Below, piece after piece: positions 35,565-45,009 of a stretch of 64,000 nt of DNA. The notes under the pieces are model-generated. The model did no database searches, was not told the DNA's origin, and saw only the letters and a program-made list of their open reading frames with translations. The stretch lies in NCBI RefSeq assembly GCF_034321785.1, contig NZ_JAXLPB010000005.1:186001-250000 (forward strand), in the 5' to 3' direction. Each line of letters starts with the position of its first letter. Positions within the stretch are counted from its first letter, which is position 1. This stretch comes from Fulvimarina uroteuthidis. GTDB lineage: Bacteria > Pseudomonadota > Alphaproteobacteria > Rhizobiales > Rhizobiaceae. The position numbers were made by a program, and so were the translations under genes.

Positions 35565-36443
35565 TTATCGAAAATGCATGGCGCGCACGATACCGCCGAG
35601 ATCCGCGCGCGACTCCGTCAATTCATACCGTTGGCTTGCGAATATCGCCGCGACATCGGCGTCCTGCCCCTGCCCGATCTCGACAATAACCGATCCGTCC
35701 TTCTGAAGGACGTCGCGCGTTCGTGCGGCGATGGCGCGGTAGGCCGTCAATCCGTCGCCGCCGCCGTCGAGCGCCTCGATCGGGTCGAACAGGCGAACCT
35801 CGGGCGAAAGACCTTCAATATCGGCCGACGGAATATAGGGCGGGTTCGACACGACGAGATCGAAAGGCCCCCTGGCATCGGCGCAATAGGCCCCGAGCAT
35901 CGCTTCGAAGCGCGTGGCGACCCCGAGCGCCAGCGCGTTGCGTTCGGCGGTTCGCAAGGCGTCGGCAGAGATATCCGTGCCGATACAGGTCGCGTTCGGG
36001 CAGGCGGCCAGCAGCGAAAGAGCGATAGCACCCGAACCGGTCCCGATATCGAGAATGCGCAAGCGACGATCTGTGCCGAACGCCGCGAGGGTCTCGAGCG
36101 CCAAGTCGACGAGGGTTTCCGTATCCTGCCTCGGCTCGAGCGTGCCTTGCGACAAAGCGAATTCGTGCCCGTAGAAGCCGCGGCGCCCGATGATCCGGTG
36201 CGCGGGCTCCCCGGTCTCGCGGCGTTCCACGAAGGTCGAGAAGCGCAGCCGCGCCGGCTCCTCGAGGGAACGTTCGCGCCGTGCGAGAAGCGAGGACATT
36301 TCGAGACCGAGAGCCTCGGCCATGAACAGGCGGGCATCGAGATCGGGGGTCGCGACGTTCGCGGCGCGCAGCCGGGCGGTTCCCTGCCGGAGCGCAGCGC
36401 CGATCGTGACGCTCGACGCCGCGGCGCCCCCGCGATCAGTCAT
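35565..36443 (-). CDS. prmC: Peptide chain release factor N5-glutamine methyltransferase
   Basis: A 292-residue SAM-dependent methyltransferase. Motif I is LDIGTGSGAIAL, and the substrate-glutamine motif is SNPPYIP. PrmC methylates the Gln of the GGQ motif in release factors 1 and 2, raising their activity. The ATG at 36443 overlaps the stop of prfA by eight bases, so the enzyme is translated directly after its substrate. Longer in-frame starts lie inside prfA and are not needed. Confidence 0.95.
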   Translation of the reverse strand: MTDRGGAAASSVTIGAALRQGTARLRAANVATPDLDARLFMAEALGLEMSSLLARRERSLEEPARLRFSTFVERRETGEPAHRIIGRRGFYGHEFALSQGTLEPRQDTETLVDLALETLAAFGTDRRLRILDIGTGSGAIALSLLAACPNATCIGTDISADALRTAERNALALGVATRFEAMLGAYCADARGPFDLVVSNPPYIPSADIEGLSPEVRLFDPIEALDGGGDGLTAYRAIAARTRDVLQKDGSVIVEIGQGQDADVAAIFASQRYELTESRADLGGIVRAMHFR

Positions 36444-37515
36444 CGACGCCAACGGCCGCCAGTTGCCGCGCCTGGTGATCCGACACCAATGCATCGACGA
36501 GTTCATCCATCTCGCCTTCGATGACCTTGTCGAGCTTGTACAGCGTCAGGTTGATGCGGTGATCGGTGACCCGTCCTTGCGGAAAGTTGTAGGTTCGTAT
36601 GCGCTCGGAGCGATCGCCCGAACCCACCTGACCCTTGCGGGTGGCCGAGCGCTCGTCGTCGGCTCTCTGACGTTCCATGTCGTAGAGACGCGCCTTCAGC
36701 ACCTGCATCGCCTGCGCCCGGTTCTGGTGCTGGGACTTTTCCGAGGAGGTGACGACGATGCCGGTCGGCAGGTGGGTGATCCGCACGGCGGAATCCGTCG
36801 TGTTGACGTGCTGGCCCCCGGCGCCCGACGCGCGCATCGTGTCGATCCGGATATCCTCAGGCCGAACCTCGACGTCGATATCCTCCGCTTCCGGAAGCAC
36901 GGCGACCGTGGCTGCCGAGGTATGGATGCGCCCGCCCGATTCCGTTTCGGGCACGCGCTGCACCCGGTGGACGCCGGACTCGAACTTCATCCTGGAAAAT
37001 ACGCCGTTTCCCTTGATCGAGGCGATCACCTCGCGGAAGCCGCCCATCTCGCCTTCGCTCGCCGAAAGGATTTCCACCTTCCAGCGGTTCACCTCGGCAT
37101 AACGCTGATACATCCGGTAAAGATCGCCGGCAAAGAGCCCGGCTTCCGAGCCGCCCGTGCCGGCGCGGATTTCCAGGATCGCACCCTTTGCGTCCGCTGC
37201 ATCCTTGGGCAGGAGCAGAAGCTGGATCCGGCCGCGCAGGGCATCCCGCTGCGCCTTCAGATCGTCCACCTCGGCTTCGGCCAGATCGCGCATGTCCCGA
37301 CCGGCCTCCGGATCGGAGAGGATCGCCTGTGCGTCGATCAGCTGTCGTTCGAGATCGCGAAATTCGCGAATGGCATGCACCACGTCTTCGAGCGAGGCAT
37401 ATTCGCTGGCGAGCTTGGAATAGATCTCGTGCTCGGGGCCCTTCGCCATATCCATTTCGAGGCGCTCGAATCGATTGAGGATATCATTCAGTGCGGCGGT
37501 CGGCAGATTGGCCAT
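36436..37515 (-). CDS. prfA: Peptide chain release factor 1
   Basis: A 359-residue class I release factor reading UAA and UAG stop codons. It has the peptidyl-hydrolysis GGQ in GAGGQHVN and the codon-recognition PxT loop, which reads PET in RVPETES, a common form in alphaproteobacteria. The ATG at 37515 gives a standard N-terminus; the open frame upstream has no similarity. It sits in the conserved order lysC-ptsP-prfA-prmC. Confidence 0.97.
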   Translation of the reverse strand: MANLPTAALNDILNRFERLEMDMAKGPEHEIYSKLASEYASLEDVVHAIREFRDLERQLIDAQAILSDPEAGRDMRDLAEAEVDDLKAQRDALRGRIQLLLLPKDAADAKGAILEIRAGTGGSEAGLFAGDLYRMYQRYAEVNRWKVEILSASEGEMGGFREVIASIKGNGVFSRMKFESGVHRVQRVPETESGGRIHTSAATVAVLPEAEDIDVEVRPEDIRIDTMRASGAGGQHVNTTDSAVRITHLPTGIVVTSSEKSQHQNRAQAMQVLKARLYDMERQRADDERSATRKGQVGSGDRSERIRTYNFPQGRVTDHRINLTLYKLDKVIEGEMDELVDALVSDHQARQLAAVGVDD

Positions 37516-37677
37516 GAGGCAGGAAAGCTTTCGAATGATGCGGATCGACCGGCACGTCCGTTTCGTTCGCGCCTTATCATCGGGTCTTCGAGACGGGAAC
37601 GTCGTCGACGTAACGGCGTAATTAAGCCTCCAGGCCAATCTGCGAAAGGCCTCGACGCGCGAAAAACGCCGCCGTCG

Positions 37678-39942
37678 CTATAGGGGAACGCCCTGCGCCT
37701 TGGCAAACCGGGCCAGCACCGGGCTGAGGTCCGACGCCGGATCCTGTTCGGAAAGACAGGCCTCGACAAGCTCGCGCACCGCTTCGACATCCAGCGAAAG
37801 GATCATTTCCTTCACCGGGCCGAGCGATGGCGGTGCCATCGACATCGAGCGAAACCCGATCGCGAGTAGCGCCATTGCGGCGATCGGCCGCCCCGCCATC
37901 TCACCGCACACCGTCACTGGAACGTCGTGACGCTTGCCCGCGTCGGCGATCGACTTCAGCGCCTTCAGGAAGCTCGACGACAGGTCGGAAAACCGGTTCG
38001 CGACGCGCGGATTGCCCCGGTCGACCGCGTAGAAGAACTGGAAGAGATCGTTCGAGCCGACCGAGACGAAATCCAGATGGGGCATGATATCGTCGAGCTG
38101 GAACAGCAGGCTCGGCACTTCGAGCATGGCGCCGAACAGCAATCGCCGCGGCGGCTCGTAGCCGAAACGGCTCAGATGGGCGAGTTCGAGATCCACGATC
38201 TCGCGAACCGCATGCAGCTCGTAGGCGTCGGCGATCATCGGAACCATGAACCGCAGATCGCGCCCCGCCGCGGCCTTCATCAGGGCGCGAAGCTGGGTGC
38301 GGATGAGCGCCGGCCGGTCGAGGGAGAGGCGGACCGCACGATAGCCGAGCGCGGGGTTCTCCTCCGCCACCTTCGTCAGATAAGGCAGCACCTTGTCGCC
38401 CCCGACATCCAGCGTGCGGAAGGTCACGGGCTTGCCGTGCGCGGCCTCGAAGACCGCCTCGTAGAGCTTCTGCTGGTCGTTGGCGCGTGGCATGGTCGAG
38501 GCGATCATGAACTGGAGCTCGGTGCGGAACAGGCCGATCCCCTGTGCCCCCGCCTCGTCCAGATGCGGCAGGTCGACAAGCAGCCCCGCATTGATCTGGA
38601 GATCGACGCCGACGCCGTCGCGGGTCACCGCTGGCTTGTCGCGCAGGCCGGCATAGCGCTCCTTGCGCTTGGAGCGGAATGCGATCTTCTCGGCGTAGTT
38701 GCCCGCGACTTCGCTCATGGGGCGAAGATGAACGCAGCCCTCCTCGCCGTCGACGATCGCGATGTCGCCATTCTCCGCCATCGAGACGATGCCGGCGGCC
38801 TGTCCGACCACCGGAATGCCGAGCGCCCGCGCGACGATGACGACGTGGCTCGTCGCGGCGCCTTCCTCCAGCACCAGGGCGCGCAGGCGGTTGCGCCTGT
38901 AGTCGAGAAGCTGGGCGGCGCCCATGTTGCGCGCGACGAGAACCGCGTCGTCGATATCGTCGATCGCCGAATTGGCATGGCCGATGAGCTGGCGCAGCAG
39001 ACGGTTGGCGAGATCGTCGAAATCGTGCAGCCGCTCGCGAATATAGGCATCGGACAGATGCATCATCCGGGCCCGCATGTCGGACTGGACCTTTTCGACC
39101 GCGCCTTCCGCCGTCAGGCCGTTGCGCACGGCCTCTTCGAGACGCCGCACCCAGCCGCGATCGTAGGCGAACATGCGATAGGCTTCGAGAACCGCGCGGT
39201 GCTCGCCCTCGCCGGACACGTCGCGGCGCGAGATCATGTCCTCGATGGAGGTCCGCAGTTGCGCCAGCGCCTCGTTGAGCCGTTCGATCTCGTCGGCGAC
39301 ATGCTCGTTGAAGAGATTGGTGACGATCACCCGCGGCTCGTGCAGCACGACGTGGCCGAGCCCGATTCCGTCCGACAGCGGCAGGCCGGTGAAGGTCACC
39401 GGCCGCGACAGGTCGAGGGTCACGCCCGGACGCGACAGGCCCTCAAGGCCGCCGGCGGCGATCATCTCGGCGACGACCATCGCCACGGTTTCGAGCGCTT
39501 CGGACTCTTCCTCCCGGTATAGCCGTTCCACCTTGTTCTGAACGGTCAGAACGCCAAGCGTGCGCCCGGCCCGCAGGATCGGGACGCCGAGGAACGAGTT
39601 GTAGACCTCTTCCCCCGTCTCGGGAATGTAGGTGAAGGCGGGATGATGCTGGGCCTGCGGAAGATTGAGCGGACGCGCCGTCGCCGCGATCGTGCCCACG
39701 AGACCTTCGCCGAGACGCAGCTGTGCAAGATGCACCGATCCGGGGTTCAGGCCCTGGGTGGCGTAGAGTTCCAGCACGGAATCGGCGCGAAGAACGTAGA
39801 GCGAGCAGACTTCCGCAACCATGTTGCGCGCGATGAGCTCGACGATGCGATCGAGCCGTGTCTGACGATCGAGCGATTCGGCCATCAAGGACCGAACGCT
39901 GCGCATCAGAACGCGAGGACCTGATATGTCACTTCCGATCAC
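37678..39942 (-). CDS. ptsP: Phosphoenolpyruvate-protein phosphotransferase PtsP (EI-Ntr)
   Basis: A 754-residue enzyme I of the nitrogen-type PTS. Residues 20-165 are a GAF domain, expected to sense a nitrogen signal such as glutamine. The EI part follows: phosphorylatable His in GAATSHVVIVAR and the PEP-binding barrel with LFRTEL, FRTLDVGGDK and FVSVGSNDLFQ near the end. It transfers phosphate from PEP to HPr/NPr. The start is probably GTG at 39942, which matches the usual N-terminus before PRVLMR; a TTG at 39972 is in frame but less likely. Its partner HPr is encoded at 10.2 kb. Confidence 0.95.
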   Translation of the reverse strand: MIGSDISGPRVLMRSVRSLMAESLDRQTRLDRIVELIARNMVAEVCSLYVLRADSVLELYATQGLNPGSVHLAQLRLGEGLVGTIAATARPLNLPQAQHHPAFTYIPETGEEVYNSFLGVPILRAGRTLGVLTVQNKVERLYREEESEALETVAMVVAEMIAAGGLEGLSRPGVTLDLSRPVTFTGLPLSDGIGLGHVVLHEPRVIVTNLFNEHVADEIERLNEALAQLRTSIEDMISRRDVSGEGEHRAVLEAYRMFAYDRGWVRRLEEAVRNGLTAEGAVEKVQSDMRARMMHLSDAYIRERLHDFDDLANRLLRQLIGHANSAIDDIDDAVLVARNMGAAQLLDYRRNRLRALVLEEGAATSHVVIVARALGIPVVGQAAGIVSMAENGDIAIVDGEEGCVHLRPMSEVAGNYAEKIAFRSKRKERYAGLRDKPAVTRDGVGVDLQINAGLLVDLPHLDEAGAQGIGLFRTELQFMIASTMPRANDQQKLYEAVFEAAHGKPVTFRTLDVGGDKVLPYLTKVAEENPALGYRAVRLSLDRPALIRTQLRALMKAAAGRDLRFMVPMIADAYELHAVREIVDLELAHLSRFGYEPPRRLLFGAMLEVPSLLFQLDDIMPHLDFVSVGSNDLFQFFYAVDRGNPRVANRFSDLSSSFLKALKSIADAGKRHDVPVTVCGEMAGRPIAAMALLAIGFRSMSMAPPSLGPVKEMILSLDVEAVRELVEACLSEQDPASDLSPVLARFAKAQGVPL

Positions 39943-40251
39943 GCGACCCGCCCGTCTTCCACTGACTTCCAATATTTTCCGTGAAACCGGTCGTTGCCTG
40001 ACACTGTTCCCGGTCTCGTCGTCAACTGCCCGGATTTGGCACAGATTTCCCCGGATGCGTCCCGCAATCGATCATCGTTGCTTACGCTGAAACTGTCTTT
40101 AGCCACGCTTCCCAATGGCTTCAAGTCCGCATGCGACCGTGGCGAGAACTACTTACGGTGTAGGCAGGGGGTGCACGCCGCATCGCGGCAGCTTCGATGC
40201 CACTTCGATCCGGATCATCGGACGCATTCGCCCCGTGGCGGGGCTATCGGC
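39943..40251. other. Intergenic region ptsP-lysC
   Basis: 309 bases between two leftward genes. A short GC hairpin, gccccgtggcggggc at 40230-40244, lies just past the lysC stop and may terminate lysC. The remainder presumably holds the ptsP promoter. Nothing else recognised. Confidence 0.5.
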
Positions 40252-41505
40252 TTAGACCCTGTCGAGGCCGTATTTGGAATGGAGCCGGCGTACCGCGAGT
40301 TCCGTGAAGTCGCTGTCGATCAGGATCGAGATCTTGATCTCCGACGTGGTGATCGCGCGGATATTGACGGGAATCTGCGCAAGCTCCTTGAACGCGGTCG
40401 CGGCGACGCCCGTATGGCTGCGCATGCCGATGCCGATGACGGAGACTTTCGTCAGTCCGGCTTCGCTCTGGATCGCATCGAAACCGGTTTCCGCCTTCGT
40501 CCGCTCCAGCACCTCGACCGCCTTGGCGAGATCGCCCGCCGGCACGGTGAAGGTCATGTCGGTCGATTCGCCCGATTCGGAGATGTTCTGGACGATCATG
40601 TCCACATTGACACCCGCATCGGCCAGCGGACCGAAGATCGCGGCGGCGACACCGGGGCGGTCGCGCACCCGGCGGAGCGAAATCTGGGCTTCGTCCTTCG
40701 AGAACGCGATTCCGGTGACGACTTCCTGTTCCACGATCTCTTCCTCTTCACAAATCAGCGTACCGGGAGGATTGTCGAAATCTCCCATGCCCGGCGCATC
40801 GGGATCGTCGAACGAGGACCGCACGAAGGTGCGGACCTTGTGGACCATTGCCAGTTCGACCGAACGGACCTGGAGGACCTTCGCACCGAGCGAGGCCATT
40901 TCGAGCATTTCCTCGAACGCGATCTTGTTCATGCGGCGCGCCTTCGGCGCAATGCGGGGATCCGTCGTATAGACCCCGTCGACATCGGTGTAGATGTCGC
41001 AGCGGTCGGCTTTGAGTGCGGCAGCGAGCGCCACGGCCGACGTGTCCGAGCCGCCGCGACCGAGGGTCGCGATCCGATTGTCCGGAGCAATGCCCTGGAA
41101 GCCGGCGACGACCGCCACCTGCCCTTCGCCGAACCGGCGCACGATCTCGCCGCCGTCGATCTCGCCGATCCGCGCCGCGCCATGGGCGTCGTCGGTCTTC
41201 AGCGGGATCTGCCAGCCGAGCCAGGACCGCGCATTGATGCCGATGGACTGGAGGACGATCGCCAGGAGTCCGGCCGTGACCTGTTCGCCGCTGGCCACGA
41301 TCGCGTCGTACTCACGCGCATCGTGGATCGGACTTGCCTCCCGGCACCAGGCGACCAGCTCGTTGGTCTTGCCCGCCATGGCGGAGACGACGACAGCCAC
41401 CTCGTGACCGGCATCGACTTCGCGTTTGACATGCCGAGCCACGTTCCGGATGCGATCGATGTCGGCGACGGACGTGCCGCCGAATTTCATTACGAGACGG
41501 GCCAT
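40252..41505 (-). CDS. lysC: Aspartate kinase
   Basis: A 417-residue aspartokinase starting at ATG 41505. The kinase domain begins with MKFGGTSV and has GRGGSDTSAV and DVDGVYTTDPR. Two ACT domains follow from about residue 275, the site of feedback inhibition by lysine and/or threonine. It phosphorylates aspartate, the first step towards lysine, threonine and methionine. It heads the conserved lysC-ptsP-prfA-prmC block and is divergent from ubiG. Confidence 0.96.
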   Translation of the reverse strand: MARLVMKFGGTSVADIDRIRNVARHVKREVDAGHEVAVVVSAMAGKTNELVAWCREASPIHDAREYDAIVASGEQVTAGLLAIVLQSIGINARSWLGWQIPLKTDDAHGAARIGEIDGGEIVRRFGEGQVAVVAGFQGIAPDNRIATLGRGGSDTSAVALAAALKADRCDIYTDVDGVYTTDPRIAPKARRMNKIAFEEMLEMASLGAKVLQVRSVELAMVHKVRTFVRSSFDDPDAPGMGDFDNPPGTLICEEEEIVEQEVVTGIAFSKDEAQISLRRVRDRPGVAAAIFGPLADAGVNVDMIVQNISESGESTDMTFTVPAGDLAKAVEVLERTKAETGFDAIQSEAGLTKVSVIGIGMRSHTGVAATAFKELAQIPVNIRAITTSEIKISILIDSDFTELAVRRLHSKYGLDRV

Positions 41506-41784
41506 GGGAATATCGAGCGAAGCTGCGGAGGCACGCAATCGGTGTCCGCAGCGAAGTCCTTCGGGTTATGAATTGATGACGGCACGGCCAAGCAGCCGTT
41601 CGGAGCGCGTGTTCCCTAGACGACGCGACGTGGTTTGACAACGGGGCGAAGGCACCCTGCCCTTTGCTGGACGCCGGGACAAAGACGTCAGGCCGCAGGC
41701 GAAGCCCGTTTCCGCCGCCTTGACTTCGCACCCATTAGACGAAAATCGCTAGAAGTGAATTTGAACAACCAAAGAGGCGGATCC

Positions 41785-42534
41785 ATGAGCCAGGCGCAAG
41801 GCACCACGATCGACCAGAACGAGATCGACAGGTTTTCCCGGCTCGCGGCCGAGTGGTGGAATCCGAGGGGCAAGTTCAAGCCGCTTCACAAGTTCAATCC
41901 GGTTCGCCTCGAGATCATTCGCGAGCAGGCTGCCCTGAACTTCGACCGTGTGCTGGGCACGACGAAGCCGTTCGAGGGCCTGTCGCTCCTCGACATCGGA
42001 TGCGGCGGCGGCCTGATGGCCGAACCGATGCGCCGGCTCGGCTTCGACGTGATGGCGGCGGACGCTTCGGAGACGAACATCGAGGTCGCGAAGCTGCACG
42101 CCGCGGAGGCCGGTCTCGACATCGACTATCGGGCGACCACCGCCGAAGCGATCGCTGCCCAGGGGCACAAGTTCGACGTGGTGCTCGCGCTCGAGATCGT
42201 CGAACATGTCTCTGACGTCCCGTTCTTCCTCACGACCTGCGCCGAGATGGTAAAGCCCGGCGGCCTCCTCTTCGTCGCCACGATCAACCGCACGGCCAAG
42301 GCTTTGGCATTCGCGATCATCGGCGCCGAATATGTGCTCGGCTGGCTGCCCAAGGGGACGCACCAGTACGCAAAGCTCGTCAGGCCGGAGGAGATCGAGG
42401 GACCGGTCGGCGCGGCGGGACTGACCGTGATCGAGGAGCTGGGCGTCGTCTATCATCCCCTCGAGGATGCCTGGAAACGCTCGACCGACACCGCTGTGAA
42501 CTTCATGAGCATCGCCCGGCGCCCGGAGGTCTGA
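41785..42534 (+). CDS. ubiG: Ubiquinone biosynthesis O-methyltransferase
   Basis: A 249-residue SAM-dependent methyltransferase. FSRLAAEWWNP at the N-terminus, motif I LLDIGCGGG, and EIVEHVSD match UbiG, which carries out both O-methylations in ubiquinone synthesis. AGAGG lies upstream of the ATG at 41785; longer frames into the lysC-ubiG gap are not supported. The gene is divergent from lysC, as in many Hyphomicrobiales. Confidence 0.96.
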   Translation: MSQAQGTTIDQNEIDRFSRLAAEWWNPRGKFKPLHKFNPVRLEIIREQAALNFDRVLGTTKPFEGLSLLDIGCGGGLMAEPMRRLGFDVMAADASETNIEVAKLHAAEAGLDIDYRATTAEAIAAQGHKFDVVLALEIVEHVSDVPFFLTTCAEMVKPGGLLFVATINRTAKALAFAIIGAEYVLGWLPKGTHQYAKLVRPEEIEGPVGAAGLTVIEELGVVYHPLEDAWKRSTDTAVNFMSIARRPEV

Positions 42535-42777
42535 CGGGGCCGAGAAAGCGAACGGAAACACGGACTTGATCCTCGGATCAGGTTCGGTTGGTAGAACGGG
42601 CCTGACATCACGGCGACGTGAGGCGGATATTCGGATAGATCAGTCGATCAGGACGGATCGATCAACCTTTGGGTAACCATGACCGATTAAACTTTGGCCA
42701 TCGCGCATGAAGCGCCGTTCGGCCCGGCTGTAGCGTCCACCTGTGCGTGGTCTCAGGCCGAAGCAAAGAGGACGACC

Positions 42778-43122
42778 ATGAGTGCGCACCATTCTGAAAA
42801 TTCCATTCGTGAACAGGCCTGTCCGATTGCGCTCGACCTGCTCGCCAGGCTTTTGAGGGCCGACGAATTCGTTCGCGAGGATCTCATTCTCGAAATTCCC
42901 GGCGAACAGCGGGCCCAGCTCGGCTTCTTCTGCTACAGCCGCGTGCACCTCAGAACCCTCGCCTTCGAAGTCGTTCTGCTTTGCGACTTGAAGGATTTGC
43001 GCACGCTCGCGGGCGCCAAGGGCGATCTCCTCAGGCAGCAGGCTCTGGACTTCAAGTCCGAGGCAGGGGCACGGTCCGGCCGCGCCAAGGGCATCACGCT
43101 GGCCCGCCGCGCCATCGGCTGA
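42778..43122 (+). CDS. Hypothetical protein
   Basis: A 114-residue soluble protein, AGAGGA upstream of the ATG. The first part is acidic and Leu-rich (ALDLLARLLRADEF), the middle hydrophobic (AFEVVLLCDLKDLRTL), the end basic. Two cysteines, no signal peptide and no recognised motif. It stands alone between ubiG and the convergent DUF1178 gene. A search against alphaproteobacterial proteins would show whether it is conserved. Confidence 0.6.
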   Translation: MSAHHSENSIREQACPIALDLLARLLRADEFVREDLILEIPGEQRAQLGFFCYSRVHLRTLAFEVVLLCDLKDLRTLAGAKGDLLRQQALDFKSEAGARSGRAKGITLARRAIG

Positions 43123-43257
43123 GCCGTCACACCGGCACACGAGGAGAGACCGGCTCCCAAACCGGCCCGCATGCTCGACTTGAGTTAAGTCGCCCCCGAA
43201 CGCCGATCCGCGTTTCGGACCGTGGCGCGACGAGGTGGCGTCCGTTTCCATCGCCTA

Positions 43258-43782
43258 TCAGTTCTGGTCTTCGGGCAAGGCGGGCAACGGCACCGCAAGG
43301 ATGCCTTCCTCCGTCAGGGCTTCGACCTCCGCCCGGCTGGCCTCGCCATAGACCCCGCGCCGTTTGGTTTCGCCATAATGGATCCTGCGCGCCTCTTCGG
43401 CGAACCGGGGTCCGACATAGTCTGACATCTCGCGCAGGACCCGGGCACGGCGCTGCAGTTCGCTCCAAAGCGCCTTGACGGCCGCGGCCGCCTTCTCAGG
43501 CGCGACATCCGATGCGGCGGAGCCCGAAGCAGCCGTCGCGACGCGATCGGTTCCATGATCCGGCGTGGTCACGGGCATTGCCTCGTTCGGCCCCGTCTCG
43601 ACCTCATCTGCCCGTTTTCCGATTGCAAGCGCCGGGCGCATCAGCGCTTTCTCGACATTGGCCGACCCGCAAACGGTGCAAGCGATCAAACCGCGTCCGA
43701 GCTGGGTTTCGAAATCCGCGCCGGAACGAAACCATCCGTCGAACCGATGGCCCTGGCCGCATTTCAGGAGGAAGTGGATCAC
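43258..43782 (-). CDS. DUF1178-family protein
   Basis: A 174-residue protein. The N-terminal zinc-ribbon-like part has LKCGQGHRFDGWF and ACTVCGS, i.e. the Cys/His set C8, H12, C35 and C38. The middle is Ala-rich and disordered, and the C-terminal helical region contains FAEEARRIHYGE typical of DUF1178. Start GTG at 43782 overlaps the upstream amidase stop by four bases (GTGA), so both are coupled. Function unknown; the family often accompanies a Nit-type amidase and glutaredoxin in alphaproteobacteria. Confidence 0.88.
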   Translation of the reverse strand: MIHFLLKCGQGHRFDGWFRSGADFETQLGRGLIACTVCGSANVEKALMRPALAIGKRADEVETGPNEAMPVTTPDHGTDRVATAASGSAASDVAPEKAAAAVKALWSELQRRARVLREMSDYVGPRFAEEARRIHYGETKRRGVYGEASRAEVEALTEEGILAVPLPALPEDQN

Positions 43783-44675
43783 GCGACCGGCGCGCCGGCC
43801 GGGGCGAACGATCCAGTCCGCGTCACGTCGATCGCCCTGCCGCCCGCATCGAACGCCCGCGCATTGGCGAGATTGGGAACTTTCGATCGCGTTTCGGCGA
43901 CCTGCGCCAGATCGATCTCTGCGACCGCGATACCGGGCTCGTCCCCGTGCACCTCGGCGAGGATGCGGCCCCAGGGATCGACGATCAGGGAATGGCCGTA
44001 GGTTTCGCGGCCATCCTCGTGCCGACCGCCCTGCGCCGCCGCGACCATGAAGGCGCCGTTCTCGATCGCCCGGGCCCGCAGCAGAACATGCCAGTGGGCT
44101 TCGCCGGTCTGGCGCGTGAAGGCGGCAGGCGCGGTCAGGACGCCGGCGCCCAGAAGCGCCTGCTCGCGGAACAGGTGCGGGAACCGCATGTCGTAGCAGA
44201 CCGCGAGGCCGAGCCCGGCGCGAACGTTCTTCGGTTCGACCGCTGCGACGACCGCCTTGTCGCCCGGCCGGTAGGTGCGTGATTCGCGCCAGCTTTCGCC
44301 ATTGTCCAGATCGACGTCGAACATGTGGATCTTGTCGTAGGTCGCGATCGTCTCGCCGTTTGGACCGAAGACCAGGGCGCGGTTGGCGACCCGGTCCGCA
44401 TCGAGCGCGACGGCGATCGATCCCACGTGAATGGTGACCCCGTGCGCCTTCGCAAGACGCGCCGCGGTCTTGGCGACGGGGTCTTCGGTCTCGCTCTTCA
44501 GGCGGGCCTTGAGGCCGGCACGGTCGCGCTGGACCATGTTCGTCATTTCGGGCGACTGGATGTAGTCCGCATCCGCCGCGACGGCCTGCTCGACGAGATC
44601 CGCGAACCGATCCGCGTTCCTATCCGGATCGATACCCGATCGCATCTGCAGGACCGCTGCGCGAAACACACTCAT
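43779..44675 (-). CDS. Carbon-nitrogen hydrolase (Nit-type omega-amidase / deaminated glutathione amidase)
   Basis: A 298-residue nitrilase-superfamily amidase. The Glu-Lys-Cys triad is clear: SPEMTN, YDKIHMFDVD and AVCYDMRFP. The Nit2/Nit1-like pattern suggests hydrolysis of deaminated glutathione or alpha-ketoglutaramate. It ends with an overlap to the DUF1178 gene and starts 27 bases downstream of the glutaredoxin gene, making a three-gene unit linked to thiol metabolism. Confidence 0.9.
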   Translation of the reverse strand: MSVFRAAVLQMRSGIDPDRNADRFADLVEQAVAADADYIQSPEMTNMVQRDRAGLKARLKSETEDPVAKTAARLAKAHGVTIHVGSIAVALDADRVANRALVFGPNGETIATYDKIHMFDVDLDNGESWRESRTYRPGDKAVVAAVEPKNVRAGLGLAVCYDMRFPHLFREQALLGAGVLTAPAAFTRQTGEAHWHVLLRARAIENGAFMVAAAQGGRHEDGRETYGHSLIVDPWGRILAEVHGDEPGIAVAEIDLAQVAETRSKVPNLANARAFDAGGRAIDVTRTGSFAPAGAPVA

Positions 44676-44702
44676 GACGTCAGTCTCCAGACAGTGAAGC
44701 GG

Positions 44703-44960
44703 TCAACCCTGCAGCATCGGATCGAGCTTGCCTGCGCGATCCAGCGCGAACAGATCGTCGCATCCGCCGACATGCGTGTCACCGATGAAGATCTGCGGAA
44801 AGGTCGAGCCGCCGTTCGAGCGATCGCGCATTTCCTGCCGCAGGGCCGGCGAGCCGGTCGCATCCTTCTCCTCGTAGGACACGCCCTTCTGATCGAGAAG
44901 GCTCTTCGCACGGGCGCAGAAGCCGCAGAGCTGGCGGGTGTAGATCGTGATGTCGGGCAT
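44703..44960 (-). CDS. grxC: Glutaredoxin 3
   Basis: An 85-residue glutaredoxin from the ATG at 44960. The active site is CGFC in TRQLCGFCARA, followed by the cis-proline region FPQIFIG and the GGCDDL glutathione-contact loop. It reduces disulfides and mixed glutathione disulfides. Most GrxC active sites read CPYC; CGFC is a common alphaproteobacterial variant. It lies between comF (upstream, minus) and the amidase gene. Confidence 0.94.
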   Translation of the reverse strand: MPDITIYTRQLCGFCARAKSLLDQKGVSYEEKDATGSPALRQEMRDRSNGGSTFPQIFIGDTHVGGCDDLFALDRAGKLDPMLQG

Positions 44961-45009
44961 GCGATGTTCTACCTTGCAGGAAGAGGTTGAGGTTGGAACC
45001 GATATGGCT

